Part shown: positions 9,210-17,370 of the stretch, piece by piece
How the letters are laid out: each line of letters opens with the position of its first letter
Position numbering within the stretch: position 1 is the first letter of the stretch
Source of the DNA: Okeania hirsuta
GTDB lineage: Bacteria > Cyanobacteriota > Cyanobacteriia > Cyanobacteriales > Microcoleaceae
Length of the DNA: 64,000 nucleotides
NCBI RefSeq assembly: GCF_003838195.1
Contig: NZ_RCBY01000015.1
Location: forward strand, 1-64,000
Direction: 5' to 3'
The notes under the pieces: model-generated
Database searches by the model: none
Told to the model about the DNA's origin: nothing
Seen by the model: the letters and a program-made list of their open reading frames with translations, nothing else
Translations under genes and position numbers: made by a program

Positions 9210-9653
9210 ATGAAAATAACACAAAAAAAACAATCAACAAAATCTCAAAACTGGTGTATTGAAAAATTACCAGGCTTAAGTAAACAACACCAAGAATTAC
9301 TAATAGAATATGGCATTACTACTACGAGAAAACTACTAGAAATAACCCACACCCCCCAGGAAAAATTCACCCTAGCAAATCAACTACAAATTCATCTTCA
9401 ATATATCAAGAAATGGGTGGCATTAGCAGACTTAGCTAGAGTTCCTAGTATCGGCTGTCAATACTGTGGACTTCTGCTCCATGCTGGTATTGTTTCAGTT
9501 ACTCAACTAGCTCAAATACCTATCCACAGGTTGCACCAACAAATCCTAAAATTACAGGTATCAACTATGCAAAGACGTGACCTTTGTCCCACTGTCGATC
9601 TGGTTCAAAAATGGATTCAACAAGCTCAATTTTTGGGTGCATATCAATTTTGA
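9210..9653 (+). CDS. DUF4332 (helix-hairpin-helix-like) protein
   Basis: A 147-residue protein of the cyanobacterial DUF4332 group. Two similar halves each resemble a helix-hairpin-helix unit: IEKLPGLSKQHQELLIEYGI with TTRKLLEIT, then LARVPSIGCQYCGLLLHAGI with VSVTQLAQI. The family is thought to bind nucleic acid or act as a scaffold; no activity is assigned. The last five codons and stop (GAYQF-stop) come from the left end of an inserted family B element. Removing the element restores CAA TTT TTA TCG TCT GTT TGA, so the ancestral protein ended QFLSSV. The insertion therefore changed the tail without killing the gene. Confidence 0.75.
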   Translation: MKITQKKQSTKSQNWCIEKLPGLSKQHQELLIEYGITTTRKLLEITHTPQEKFTLANQLQIHLQYIKKWVALADLARVPSIGCQYCGLLLHAGIVSVTQLAQIPIHRLHQQILKLQVSTMQRRDLCPTVDLVQKWIQQAQFLGAYQF

Positions 9654-9841
9654 ATAAAGCCAAAAATTTATCGCTTTTAGGGAATAGGGAACAGGGAATA
9701 GACATCTCCAGAAAAGAGGCAACAGGCAACAGGCAACAGGGAGAAATAATTGATAATTTATGGATAATAATTGATTTTATTTTTGATTTTTACCAGATGT
9801 CTAATAGGAAAAAAGTATTTTTGCAAATATGAGATGCACCC
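9635..9841. mobile_element. MITE-like element, family B, copy 1 (with nested family A)
   Basis: Inverted ends are GGGTGCATATCA (9635) and TGAGATGCACCC read in mirror (ending 9841). It is flanked by a perfect 8-bp direct repeat CAATTTTT (9627-9634 and 9842-9849), the mark of a transposition event. A family A element (9701-9801) sits inside it. Without that nested insert the remaining sequence matches copy 2 at 59,850-59,953 in inverse orientation, including the TTTTTGCAAATATGAGAT end and a GGGAACAGGGAATA core. Confidence 0.88.
9701..9801. mobile_element. MITE-like element, family A, copy 1 (nested)
   Basis: Inverted ends GACATCTCCAGAAAA and TTTTACCAGATGTC are flanked by TA on both sides (9699-9700, 9802-9803). 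It has inserted into the family B copy: deleting it plus one TA regenerates GGGAATAATAGGAAAAAAG, which matches the uninterrupted copy at 59,850-59,953. TA duplication is characteristic of IS630/Tc1-type transposition. Confidence 0.85.
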
Positions 9842-10052
9842 CAATTTTTATCGTCTGTTTGAAGGAGCGGTACCTGCTTTTGGCAAAGGAGTAATATCAA
9901 ATCCTGTTGAATACTTATCATATATTTGGGGGTGGGGAGTACAGGAGTAGGGGAGTAGGGGAGATTGAAGGCTTGAAGTAACTGAAGTAATTATAGAATT
10001 ATAAACATATATTATATAACCTGATTCTATATCAGAAATACCTGATCACGAG

Positions 10053-10787
10053 CTAGAGAAATAGAAGTAGGGGATTTGATAATTGTTTTTTCAAAGCATC
10101 TATTCTAGCTTTATGTTCTTCTATCGTAGTGGGGATAACAAACAAATTTTCTGTATTAGAGGTATCTATTTGAGAATCATTATTTGCTGTTGAATTTTGC
10201 AGTGTTTGAGCTTGGTTAAGATATTTGCTAGCTTTCTGATTATCTCCTAATTGAACATAAATCATAGCTAAAGTTTGAAGAGTTTCTGCTTCAGCTTTTG
10301 TATCATTTTCTGCTATTTGAATTTTCAGGGTTTCATCGAAGGAGTTTTTAGCCTTTTCTATTTCCCCTAAACTAAAGTAAACCATACCAATTTGACGAAG
10401 CATAAAAGCTTGTTGAGTGATATTTTTTAGTTCTCGAAATAGTTGTAATGATTGGTTGAAAGTATCTAGACTTTGTTGTTTTTCTCCAAGGTCAGAGTAA
10501 ACTATGCCAATAGAAGCTAATACATAAGCTTTTCCTTCTTGATGGTTAAGTTTTTCCCTCAAAGAGAGAACTTGCTGATAATATTCTAGAGATTTTTGAT
10601 AGTTACTTAAGGAATAGTAAACTAAGCCAATCATATTAAGAGAATTAGCAGCTTTTACCTCATCACCTGCTATTTGATATAGTTTTGCTGCCTCTTGAAA
10701 TTTTTCTATTGCTTTTTGTTGAGATTCTGCTGTTTGTTGTTTAAAAAGTTGGAGACCTTCTCGATCAGCTTTTTGAGCAGCATCCAA
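10053..10787 (-). CDS. Tetratricopeptide-repeat protein, 5' end uncertain
   Basis: About 244 residues with four to five consecutive TPR units (AAKLYQIAGDEVKAANSLNMI, LEYYQQVLSLREKLNHQEGK, SLDTFNQSLQLFRELKN, AKNSFDETLKIQIAENDT, ASKYLNQAQTLQ). Such arrays are protein-interaction scaffolds, and this one is likely extracytoplasmic. The only usable start in frame is TTG at 10787. Upstream the frame stays open for about 28 codons without an ATG and includes FLLPSSCPLI-like sequence reminiscent of the end of a lipoprotein signal, overlapping a CTTCCTT microsatellite. The true start was probably lost or frameshifted there. It lies downstream of the DUF1800 gene on the same strand, 477 bp away. Confidence 0.7.
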   Translation of the reverse strand: MDAAQKADREGLQLFKQQTAESQQKAIEKFQEAAKLYQIAGDEVKAANSLNMIGLVYYSLSNYQKSLEYYQQVLSLREKLNHQEGKAYVLASIGIVYSDLGEKQQSLDTFNQSLQLFRELKNITQQAFMLRQIGMVYFSLGEIEKAKNSFDETLKIQIAENDTKAEAETLQTLAMIYVQLGDNQKASKYLNQAQTLQNSTANNDSQIDTSNTENLFVIPTTIEEHKARIDALKKQLSNPLLLFL

Positions 10788-11263
10788 ATTTGAGTCTTTT
10801 GTTTCTGTCTTTTGAGTAATTAGGGGGCAGGAAGAAGGAAGAAGGAAGGATAAATTGACTTCCTGTCAAGATAGTTGTCGTAGATAAGGCTAAAGTATTG
10901 TGGTAAATTTGAGCAATTAATTTATGTATTGTTTTTCAATTATACATATTTACCTATTTTACCTATGAGCATAATTTTTCTACTATTGTATCTCAAGAAA
11001 ATTTTTGCTTTCCTAGTTTCGTTTAAAGTAGAGAGCGTAAATATACAGAAAATTCCAACTTTCAAATCTTCTTCCTTCTTCCTTCTTCCCTCTTCCTTCT
11101 TCAATGTCTATGAAGTACAGATATTAACAATTAAATGTTTCCAGTGCGGGCATCTTGCCCGCTATGGGTGTAGCTCCAAGGTGGAATTTGCCCTCTTCCT
11201 TATCAGAAAATATCTACTTTTTCCCTATTCCTTCTTCCCTCTTCCTTCTTCCCTATTCCTTCT

Positions 11264-12628
11264 TCAATACCTCATAAATTCAGGACTACCAAAAATTAAT
11301 GCTGCCCTCAATTCGGGAGAACTATTTTCAATTACTGTGCGAGTTTGAGCAGAAAAGTTATTACCCAAAGTCGCCATTAATTTTTCCGCACTAATAGGTT
11401 TACCTCTACCCAATAAACCACCAGATAAAGGTACGGCTAAACTACTACGTCGAATCATTGTATCTGAACTTAACCATGCTTCTTTCGTATTTTTATAACC
11501 GTCAGGAGTAACACAACCATAAAGAGGCATTCCTAACTGGTCTAAAATCCCATTAATAGGTCGAAAATTATCAACTTCGTTACCAATAGCTCTCATGGCA
11601 GAAGCTACAAAATGATAAGGATTTTTAAACTTACTATTGTGTGTTTCTACTTGCCAAAATTCTGAACTATTGAAGAGAGTTTTTAATACCTCAGAAATAT
11701 CTCCTTCACTCTCTAAAAAAATCTGAGCTAAAGTTTTAACTAAAGATTCTGGCGGTTGGTCTAACACAAAAGTTTGAGCTAATTTATAACTAATATGTTT
11801 AGCTGTGGCAGGATGGTTAGCCAAAATATCTAAAGCAATTTCACCTTCAGCAATACCATTTTCTTTAATTGTTTGTCCGAGAAAAAATTTATCCCCCGGT
11901 TCGTGACGTTTTTCATCAAAGAAAAATCCATCTACATCTTCAGCTCTTTTAGCATTAGGAGGTAAACCCCAACCAGTAAAAATCTTTGCTAAAGCAATAA
12001 TATCATCTTGAGTATAGCCTCCATCCACACCTAAAGTATGTAATTCTAATAATTCTCTAGCATAATTTTCATTGATTTTTCCCTGATGACTCCGCCAATT
12101 ATCCAAATAAATTAACATCGCTGGATGATGAGCAGTAGCACCTAATAATTCTCTAAATTTTCCCAAAACATGAGGTCTAATTGCCTGCTGTTCGTAAGAG
12201 CTAAAATATAAACGATTTAATCCTTGACGACCAAAAACATTAAAGTGATTGTACCAAAAATCTACCATTACTTCTTCTAAGTGACGCGGACTTTCTAGAG
12301 TGCGCAGAAAACGTCCTTTAGTAGCTTGTAAAAATATTTTTTGTTCAAAACGTCCTTTGATTCTATTTAATCCTCTCTGGTCTAATTTTAATTCTTTTCC
12401 CTGTTGCTGAAGTTGTTGTAATTCTGTGATTATTTCACCAGGTTTTAGAGGCAATGTATCGAGATATTCTAGCTTTTTAGTTAATAGTTTTGGGTAGGGA
12501 ATAGAATCAGGTTGTAATTGAGATTGAATATAAGCTTCTACACCAATATTTTTAATCTTTTCAATTTGCCCAGGAGTTGGTCCGAAACTAAGTCGATTAA
12601 TTAGGTGTAAAATTTTAATATCAGTCAT
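11264..12628 (-). CDS. DUF1800 family protein
   Basis: A 454-residue member of the DUF1800 family, recognised by HLINRLSFGPTPGQ at the start, the central MVDFWYNHFNVFG and LIYLDNW segments, the NENYARELLELHTLGVDGGYTQ motif, and the C-terminal GYKNTKEAWLS. The function is unknown; in many bacteria it is paired with a secreted DUF1501 protein, but none is visible here. There is no signal peptide at the chosen ATG. The reading frame is complete and of usual length for the family. It lies 161 bp downstream of the CHAT gene, with a REP-like palindrome between, so it may not be in the same operon. Confidence 0.88.
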   Translation of the reverse strand: MTDIKILHLINRLSFGPTPGQIEKIKNIGVEAYIQSQLQPDSIPYPKLLTKKLEYLDTLPLKPGEIITELQQLQQQGKELKLDQRGLNRIKGRFEQKIFLQATKGRFLRTLESPRHLEEVMVDFWYNHFNVFGRQGLNRLYFSSYEQQAIRPHVLGKFRELLGATAHHPAMLIYLDNWRSHQGKINENYARELLELHTLGVDGGYTQDDIIALAKIFTGWGLPPNAKRAEDVDGFFFDEKRHEPGDKFFLGQTIKENGIAEGEIALDILANHPATAKHISYKLAQTFVLDQPPESLVKTLAQIFLESEGDISEVLKTLFNSSEFWQVETHNSKFKNPYHFVASAMRAIGNEVDNFRPINGILDQLGMPLYGCVTPDGYKNTKEAWLSSDTMIRRSSLAVPLSGGLLGRGKPISAEKLMATLGNNFSAQTRTVIENSSPELRAALIFGSPEFMRY

Positions 12629-12682
12629 TTCAGTTATCAGTTATCAGTGGGGTAATATAATTTCCTTGATTGTCATAAAATG

Positions 12683-12711
12683 CGTAGGGGTGAATAGTCA
12701 TTCACCCCCAC
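12683..12711. repeat. REP-like palindrome
   Basis: A 29-bp hairpin, GTAGGGGTGAAT with its near-perfect mirror, in the gap between the CHAT and DUF1800 genes. It has the same design as 2,244-2,271. Confidence 0.55.
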
Positions 12712-12789
12712 AATATAGACTCTTATCTTTAATACTAAATAATACTGATGCTACCGGATTAGATATAACACACTTATCGGAAAATAATA

Positions 12790-15477
12790 TTATTTAGAAA
12801 TCGAACAATTTAACCCTGCATCTTCAGGTTTTGAATACTTCTCAGGAATAAATACGAAGTTAAACACTTGATTATCACAACGAACAACCTTAACTAACTC
12901 CAGGGGGTGTTTTTTGCGATCGCCAGTCCTCGGTTGAAATGTAATTTCTCCTGTTACCCCATCAACGCGGAAATTTTCACCTGCCAATATCTTCTTAATT
13001 TCCCGACGATGTTTTTCCCCATTTTCCTCAATTCCTTTGATTAGCACCTGAGCAGCATCATAACTCAAAGCTGTACGATCGCTAACAGGACCTCCCCACA
13101 ATTCTTTAGCAGTCTTAGCAAAATTATCTTTGGGATTGTTCAAATGATGCCAATTAACGGTGACCATAAGTTTTTCCAAGAGTTGGGGTTGACCAATCTC
13201 TAGGGTTTTGGGACTGTAAATTGAGGAATCACTAACTATCCAGTTTTGACCATCATTTTCTTCGATGATTTTCAGAGCATGAGCAAAGGAATCAGTCACT
13301 TGCCCATCTGGGACAAGAACAATAGCTGATTTACCATATTTTCTGACTTTTTGGATAGCATTTTTAGCATTAAAATTAGGCCGAGAAATATCAAATGAAT
13401 CAATGAGATATCCTCCTTTTTCTGAGAGTTTTTGTTTAAAATGTTTTTTGTAATCACTAGAATAGGGACTAGCAGGGTTATAAAAAATTGTAGCTTTGTT
13501 TTGATTAATTTTATTCATCAAGACATCAACCATTGCTTCTGCTCGAAGATGATTAGTTGCGATAATTCGGAAGAAAAATTTTCGAGGTTGGTCTGTGAGT
13601 TCAGATGTGGCCGCACCAGGAGAAACTGATACTAATTGATTTTGGTTATATATATCTACAGTTGCCATCGTCATCTCACTAGTCCAAGAAGCAATAACAC
13701 CTAAAATATCTGACCGTTTGACCAGGGTTTGGGCAACCTTCTTCGCCTGAGTCTCTAAGTTAGCATCATTAGCAATGATAATTTTCAAACCTTTTCCATT
13801 CAAGCTTTTCGAGTCTAGAAAATTTGCACCCGGTAAAGTCAAATTAGAGGATTTTTTCTGATTGAATAAACTCAAGTTAACTTCTGTTTGTGCTTGAGCT
13901 ACTCCCCGCAAGAGTTCTTCAGCGATTTCTGCATTACTCACCTGACCCGTTTCATCTTGTAAAACTGGAACTACAACTGCAATAGTATGGTAATCAACAC
14001 CTGTCGCTTCTAAAAGAGCATTATTGAGATATATTAAAGTTTCTGGCTCTCTTCTTTCTGTCTTCCAGCTTTCCTGGAAATTTTGAGCTGCCTCCCAATA
14101 ACTTTTTTTGGTGACAAAACAATCACTCCATTGTTGTCGAATATGACTATACCAAATAGGTAGAAAATGATTCAATGGTTTTTGGCATTCGGCAACTGCA
14201 TCCACACCCCTTTGTTTGTCTCGTGGTTGAAATAGTTTTACCAGAATTTCCTCACCTTTACTGATGTTATCTCCAAGGGTTTCAGGTTGAGGATAAAACC
14301 AACGACAAATTCCCAAAACACCAACGGTCGTCAAGAAAAACAGAATTATGTGCTTGGGTTTTATTGGAGGTTCAGGTTCAGGTTGAGGCCAATATAGTTC
14401 AGGTGTCGCAGGATTTTGGATGAGTACAGGGAGTCTAGATGCTCTTGGATAAAACAATTCATTAGGAATAGCAATTTCCAGTTGTTGCAAACGTGTCCGT
14501 GCTTTTCTAACAGAGGTGTGTAGAGGTTGCCCTTGCGTAAATTCTTCCAGGAAATATTGTAAAAAACGCCGTGCTACTAGATCGGGAACGGGTTCTCGCA
14601 TCACAATCAAATGGGGAATATTAAAATCAGCTAAATATTCAGCAATACCCAGTCCATCACAGGAATTAAAAATTGCCAGCTTTACTTTTGAGGCAGCTTT
14701 CCTCAGAGCTTCTCTCAAAAGATCGATTGATAAATTTAAGGCATGATCGACATGAATAGTCTGACCAGAACTGTGCCCAGCATAAAAAATAATATCCCAA
14801 TTTCCGAGCCAAAGAGTATCAAATAGTTCTTGAGGAGTCAGAGAATTTCCTCTCGCTGGAATAGAGGTAATTCTTGCCCCATATCTATTTAAGTTTTCAA
14901 TCAGTTCCCGATCCTGTTGCAGTTGTAATCCCCCCTCATCGCTACCAAAAATTGCCAGAATGTGAATCGGTTTTTGCAACGTTTCTGTTGGTCGATTATA
15001 TCTAGACAAGAGGGCAAATTCTGCCTGGGGTAAAAAATACGGTTTCTCAAATAAATCCCAATAATCCCAGGATAATTTACGCAGATAATCATTTGATGTA
15101 TCGATGATAACTCGTACTGATTCATTTGTAGTTCTATATTGAAGTTCTCCTATAATTCGCGCTGTTATAGCTCCAAAGATAGGTTGCCCCAACCAATTTC
15201 TGACATTAGATTCTAGGGTCAGAGTAGCATTTTGACACTCTTCTAAAATGCAGACGTTGGTAGTTTGCCCATCTGGTATCTTTATCCCTCGACCTCCCAA
15301 CTTAGTATAAATGTTTCTCCATTCGTCATAAACTCTAGGAAAATCAGGGTTAGGGGGCAATTGAGGACACTTGCCTTCTCTGGCAATGATTCTACCATCT
15401 TGCCAAAACTCCAGGGAAACAGGAAAACCTAATTCAAAACTGCCTTCTTCTATTTTGATAACAACTTTTCTAGTCAT
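12790..15477 (-). CDS. CHAT protease-like domain fused through a membrane helix to a periplasmic ligand-binding domain
   Basis: An 895-residue protein in three parts. Residues 1 to about 165 form an unassigned beta-rich N-terminal region. About 170-365 is a CHAT (caspase-like) domain with the catalytic His in IFYAGHSSG (His235) and Cys in FNSCDGLG (Cys273). A Pro-rich linker is followed by a transmembrane helix at about 375-395. The remaining 500 residues resemble the periplasmic-binding-protein fold of branched-chain amino-acid ABC transporters (IAVVVPVLQD, GVIASWTSEMT, SPGAATSELT, FFFRIIATN, LSYDAAQVLIKGIEENG). This suggests a receptor in which an external ligand controls a cytosolic cysteine protease; the arrangement is visible, the mechanism is inference. 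It lies downstream of sigma-like and DUF1822 genes on the same strand. Confidence 0.85.
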   Translation of the reverse strand: MTRKVVIKIEEGSFELGFPVSLEFWQDGRIIAREGKCPQLPPNPDFPRVYDEWRNIYTKLGGRGIKIPDGQTTNVCILEECQNATLTLESNVRNWLGQPIFGAITARIIGELQYRTTNESVRVIIDTSNDYLRKLSWDYWDLFEKPYFLPQAEFALLSRYNRPTETLQKPIHILAIFGSDEGGLQLQQDRELIENLNRYGARITSIPARGNSLTPQELFDTLWLGNWDIIFYAGHSSGQTIHVDHALNLSIDLLREALRKAASKVKLAIFNSCDGLGIAEYLADFNIPHLIVMREPVPDLVARRFLQYFLEEFTQGQPLHTSVRKARTRLQQLEIAIPNELFYPRASRLPVLIQNPATPELYWPQPEPEPPIKPKHIILFFLTTVGVLGICRWFYPQPETLGDNISKGEEILVKLFQPRDKQRGVDAVAECQKPLNHFLPIWYSHIRQQWSDCFVTKKSYWEAAQNFQESWKTERREPETLIYLNNALLEATGVDYHTIAVVVPVLQDETGQVSNAEIAEELLRGVAQAQTEVNLSLFNQKKSSNLTLPGANFLDSKSLNGKGLKIIIANDANLETQAKKVAQTLVKRSDILGVIASWTSEMTMATVDIYNQNQLVSVSPGAATSELTDQPRKFFFRIIATNHLRAEAMVDVLMNKINQNKATIFYNPASPYSSDYKKHFKQKLSEKGGYLIDSFDISRPNFNAKNAIQKVRKYGKSAIVLVPDGQVTDSFAHALKIIEENDGQNWIVSDSSIYSPKTLEIGQPQLLEKLMVTVNWHHLNNPKDNFAKTAKELWGGPVSDRTALSYDAAQVLIKGIEENGEKHRREIKKILAGENFRVDGVTGEITFQPRTGDRKKHPLELVKVVRCDNQVFNFVFIPEKYSKPEDAGLNCSISK

Positions 15478-15534
15478 TATTCTTAATTCATTGTTATAGT
15501 TTTAATATTATATTCGTTTCAATAGACTTCTCCA

Positions 15535-15785
15535 AAAATTGCTCTTTGTAGGTTGGGTTGAGGAGACGTTAGCGCCAGCTTATCCGTTAGGATAAACCCA
15601 ACACCAAATCTCAATGTCACAAGGATTTTATATTGTCAAACTTCTAAGATTTAGTACTATATTCTTGAAAATTGCTCTTTGTAGGTTGGGTTGAGGAGAC
15701 GTTAGCGCCAGCTTATCCGTTAGGATAAACCCAACACCAAATCTCAATGTCACAAGGATTTTATATTGTCAAACTTCTAAGATTT
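15535..15785. repeat. Tandem duplication, 133-bp period
   Basis: Two copies, 15535-15652 and 15668-15785, are near-identical over about 118 bp. Each contains a hyphenated palindrome built on GGTTGGGTT and AACCCAAC. The block lies directly upstream of the CHAT gene start and separates it from the DUF1822 gene. Confidence 0.88.
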
Positions 15786-15817
15786 GTAGGAGTTCTAGTG
15801 AGGTATAGTCCTGGAAA

Positions 15818-15886
15818 TCCCCCCTAACTCCCCTTGAGAAGGGGGGAACTGGAAGTCCCCCTTTTTAAGGGGGATTTAGGGGGATC
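15818..15886. repeat. CCCCCTAA/TTAGGGGG inverted repeat
   Basis: A composite hairpin of CCCCCCTAACTCCCC, AAGGGGGGAACTGG, AGTCCCCCTTTTT and AAGGGGGATTTAGGGGG, a common cyanobacterial dispersed repeat. Open frames across it are not genes. Confidence 0.55.
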
Positions 15887-16023
15887 ATCTATGTACCTCA
15901 TCAGGCTGAAAACCTCTATAAGTCCTGATTTGCTACTACTATTCTTCTTGCAGACCAATATTTTTAGACATTGTTGTTGGGTTGCGCTACCGCTTAACCC
16001 AACCTACCATATCCTTTATGTAA

Positions 16024-17280
16024 TCAAATTATGAAATCCTTTGTCACCGTGGCAGAATTAAGGCTAACTTGAAGACTAAAGCGATCGCCTGGATCGGCGG
16101 TAAATTTGAACTGAATATAATCATCTCTTTCTCTAGCACGAATTTCAAATAAAGATTCTCCCATTTCATCTAAACCAATGAGTTTTAAATTTGCTGGTAA
16201 AAAACGTTGGTCTTGGAGAGGATAAACTCTAGAAAGAACAGCAAATCTTTGGTTTGGTTTTGGTAAAATTGCTATCATCAATGCCACTGGAACTCCTGCT
16301 AGTTGCATTCCTAGATCGATAGCGCGACGTACACCTGCTGCTGGGTGACTAGGGTCAATTTCCCACAACAATTCGGCAATTTGCCAGCGAGTTTCTTCAT
16401 CTTCTGTTGTTTGTAAAATATTTACTAGAGCTTGATTTACTTCTGTCTCTGAGAGTTCAGGTTGAGATAAATCTGCCTGTGTTTTGTCTCTTTGTTTTTG
16501 AGTCATTTGGAATTGTTTAAGAAATTTTTTAACTACTTTGGGAGATAATTTTTCTGTTGTTTTATCTAAACTGAAAGCCATTTGTATAATCGGTTTACGA
16601 TTTCCTATAAGTTCTTCCACTGGTTGCCAACCTTCTCTCAAAATACCTTCTAACCAACTTGTTAATTTTTCCCAATATTTTGATTCAGTCAAGGTATTTT
16701 CTGGGATTTTAATAGCTACTGGACTCAAATATTTAAGATTTAAAATTAAGTGACTGGAGTCAGAATTTAGTTCAGGCAAAGAAAGTTGATAATTTCCTAT
16801 TTTGTTTTTTTGTAAAGACTGATTTATTAATTTATCATATCGTATAAATCCAATTATAACAGCTTCTTCTTCCTCTACTAAAACCTGTATTACTATATAG
16901 AAATGAGCAGCAAAATCTGGGGAATTAATCATTTTTTCGGGAATTTCAATTCCTTCATTTACTATACTCTCATTTGTCAGTAAGCAAACTTTAAATCCGC
17001 CGACTTGCAGATTACTCATTGGTTCTGAACTGATAATTTGATTAGCTGGCAGAGATTCAATTTGATTATCTAATGTTAAATGCCGATCGCTCAACCTTCT
17101 TTTTAGTGCGAATAAACCCAAAATTTTCAAATAAGCTTGCCATTTTTGGGCTTCATTATTAAATTTACCACTCAAGAGAGTTGCTTGCTGAAAATCTTCA
17201 GGTTCTAAATCAATAGTTTCTGAGTGCAATTGTCGGTAATACTGTCTGTTTGTTTGCCCATAATTAGAACAAATATTCAT
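16024..17280 (-). CDS. DUF1822 family protein
   Basis: A 418-residue cyanobacterial protein of the DUF1822 type: acidic, mainly alpha/beta with no signal peptide or membrane helix. Recognisable parts are the N-terminal QKWQAYLKILGLFALKRRL, the central GFIRYDKL region, and the C-terminal beta-rich RFLPANLKLIGLDEMGE and EIRARERDDYIQFKFTADPGDRF. No biochemical role is known to me. The gene starts 90 bp after the sigma-like gene ends, on the same strand, and is followed after 546 bp by the CHAT receptor gene. That ordering suggests that it links the two as an adaptor or anti-sigma-like component, which is inference only. Confidence 0.8.
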   Translation of the reverse strand: MNICSNYGQTNRQYYRQLHSETIDLEPEDFQQATLLSGKFNNEAQKWQAYLKILGLFALKRRLSDRHLTLDNQIESLPANQIISSEPMSNLQVGGFKVCLLTNESIVNEGIEIPEKMINSPDFAAHFYIVIQVLVEEEEAVIIGFIRYDKLINQSLQKNKIGNYQLSLPELNSDSSHLILNLKYLSPVAIKIPENTLTESKYWEKLTSWLEGILREGWQPVEELIGNRKPIIQMAFSLDKTTEKLSPKVVKKFLKQFQMTQKQRDKTQADLSQPELSETEVNQALVNILQTTEDEETRWQIAELLWEIDPSHPAAGVRRAIDLGMQLAGVPVALMIAILPKPNQRFAVLSRVYPLQDQRFLPANLKLIGLDEMGESLFEIRARERDDYIQFKFTADPGDRFSLQVSLNSATVTKDFII

Positions 17281-17370
17281 ATTTTTCTCCGGTTTGTTGT
17301 TGTAATTTAAAATTTGCTTTTTGTGGAAAATGCAATAATTAATGTAGTTATTTTAATATTTATTATTCTG

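Noticed and set aside
10929-11348. 139-codon plus-strand frame
   Set aside because: Crosses CTTCCTTCTTCC microsatellites and the antisense of the DUF1800 gene end.
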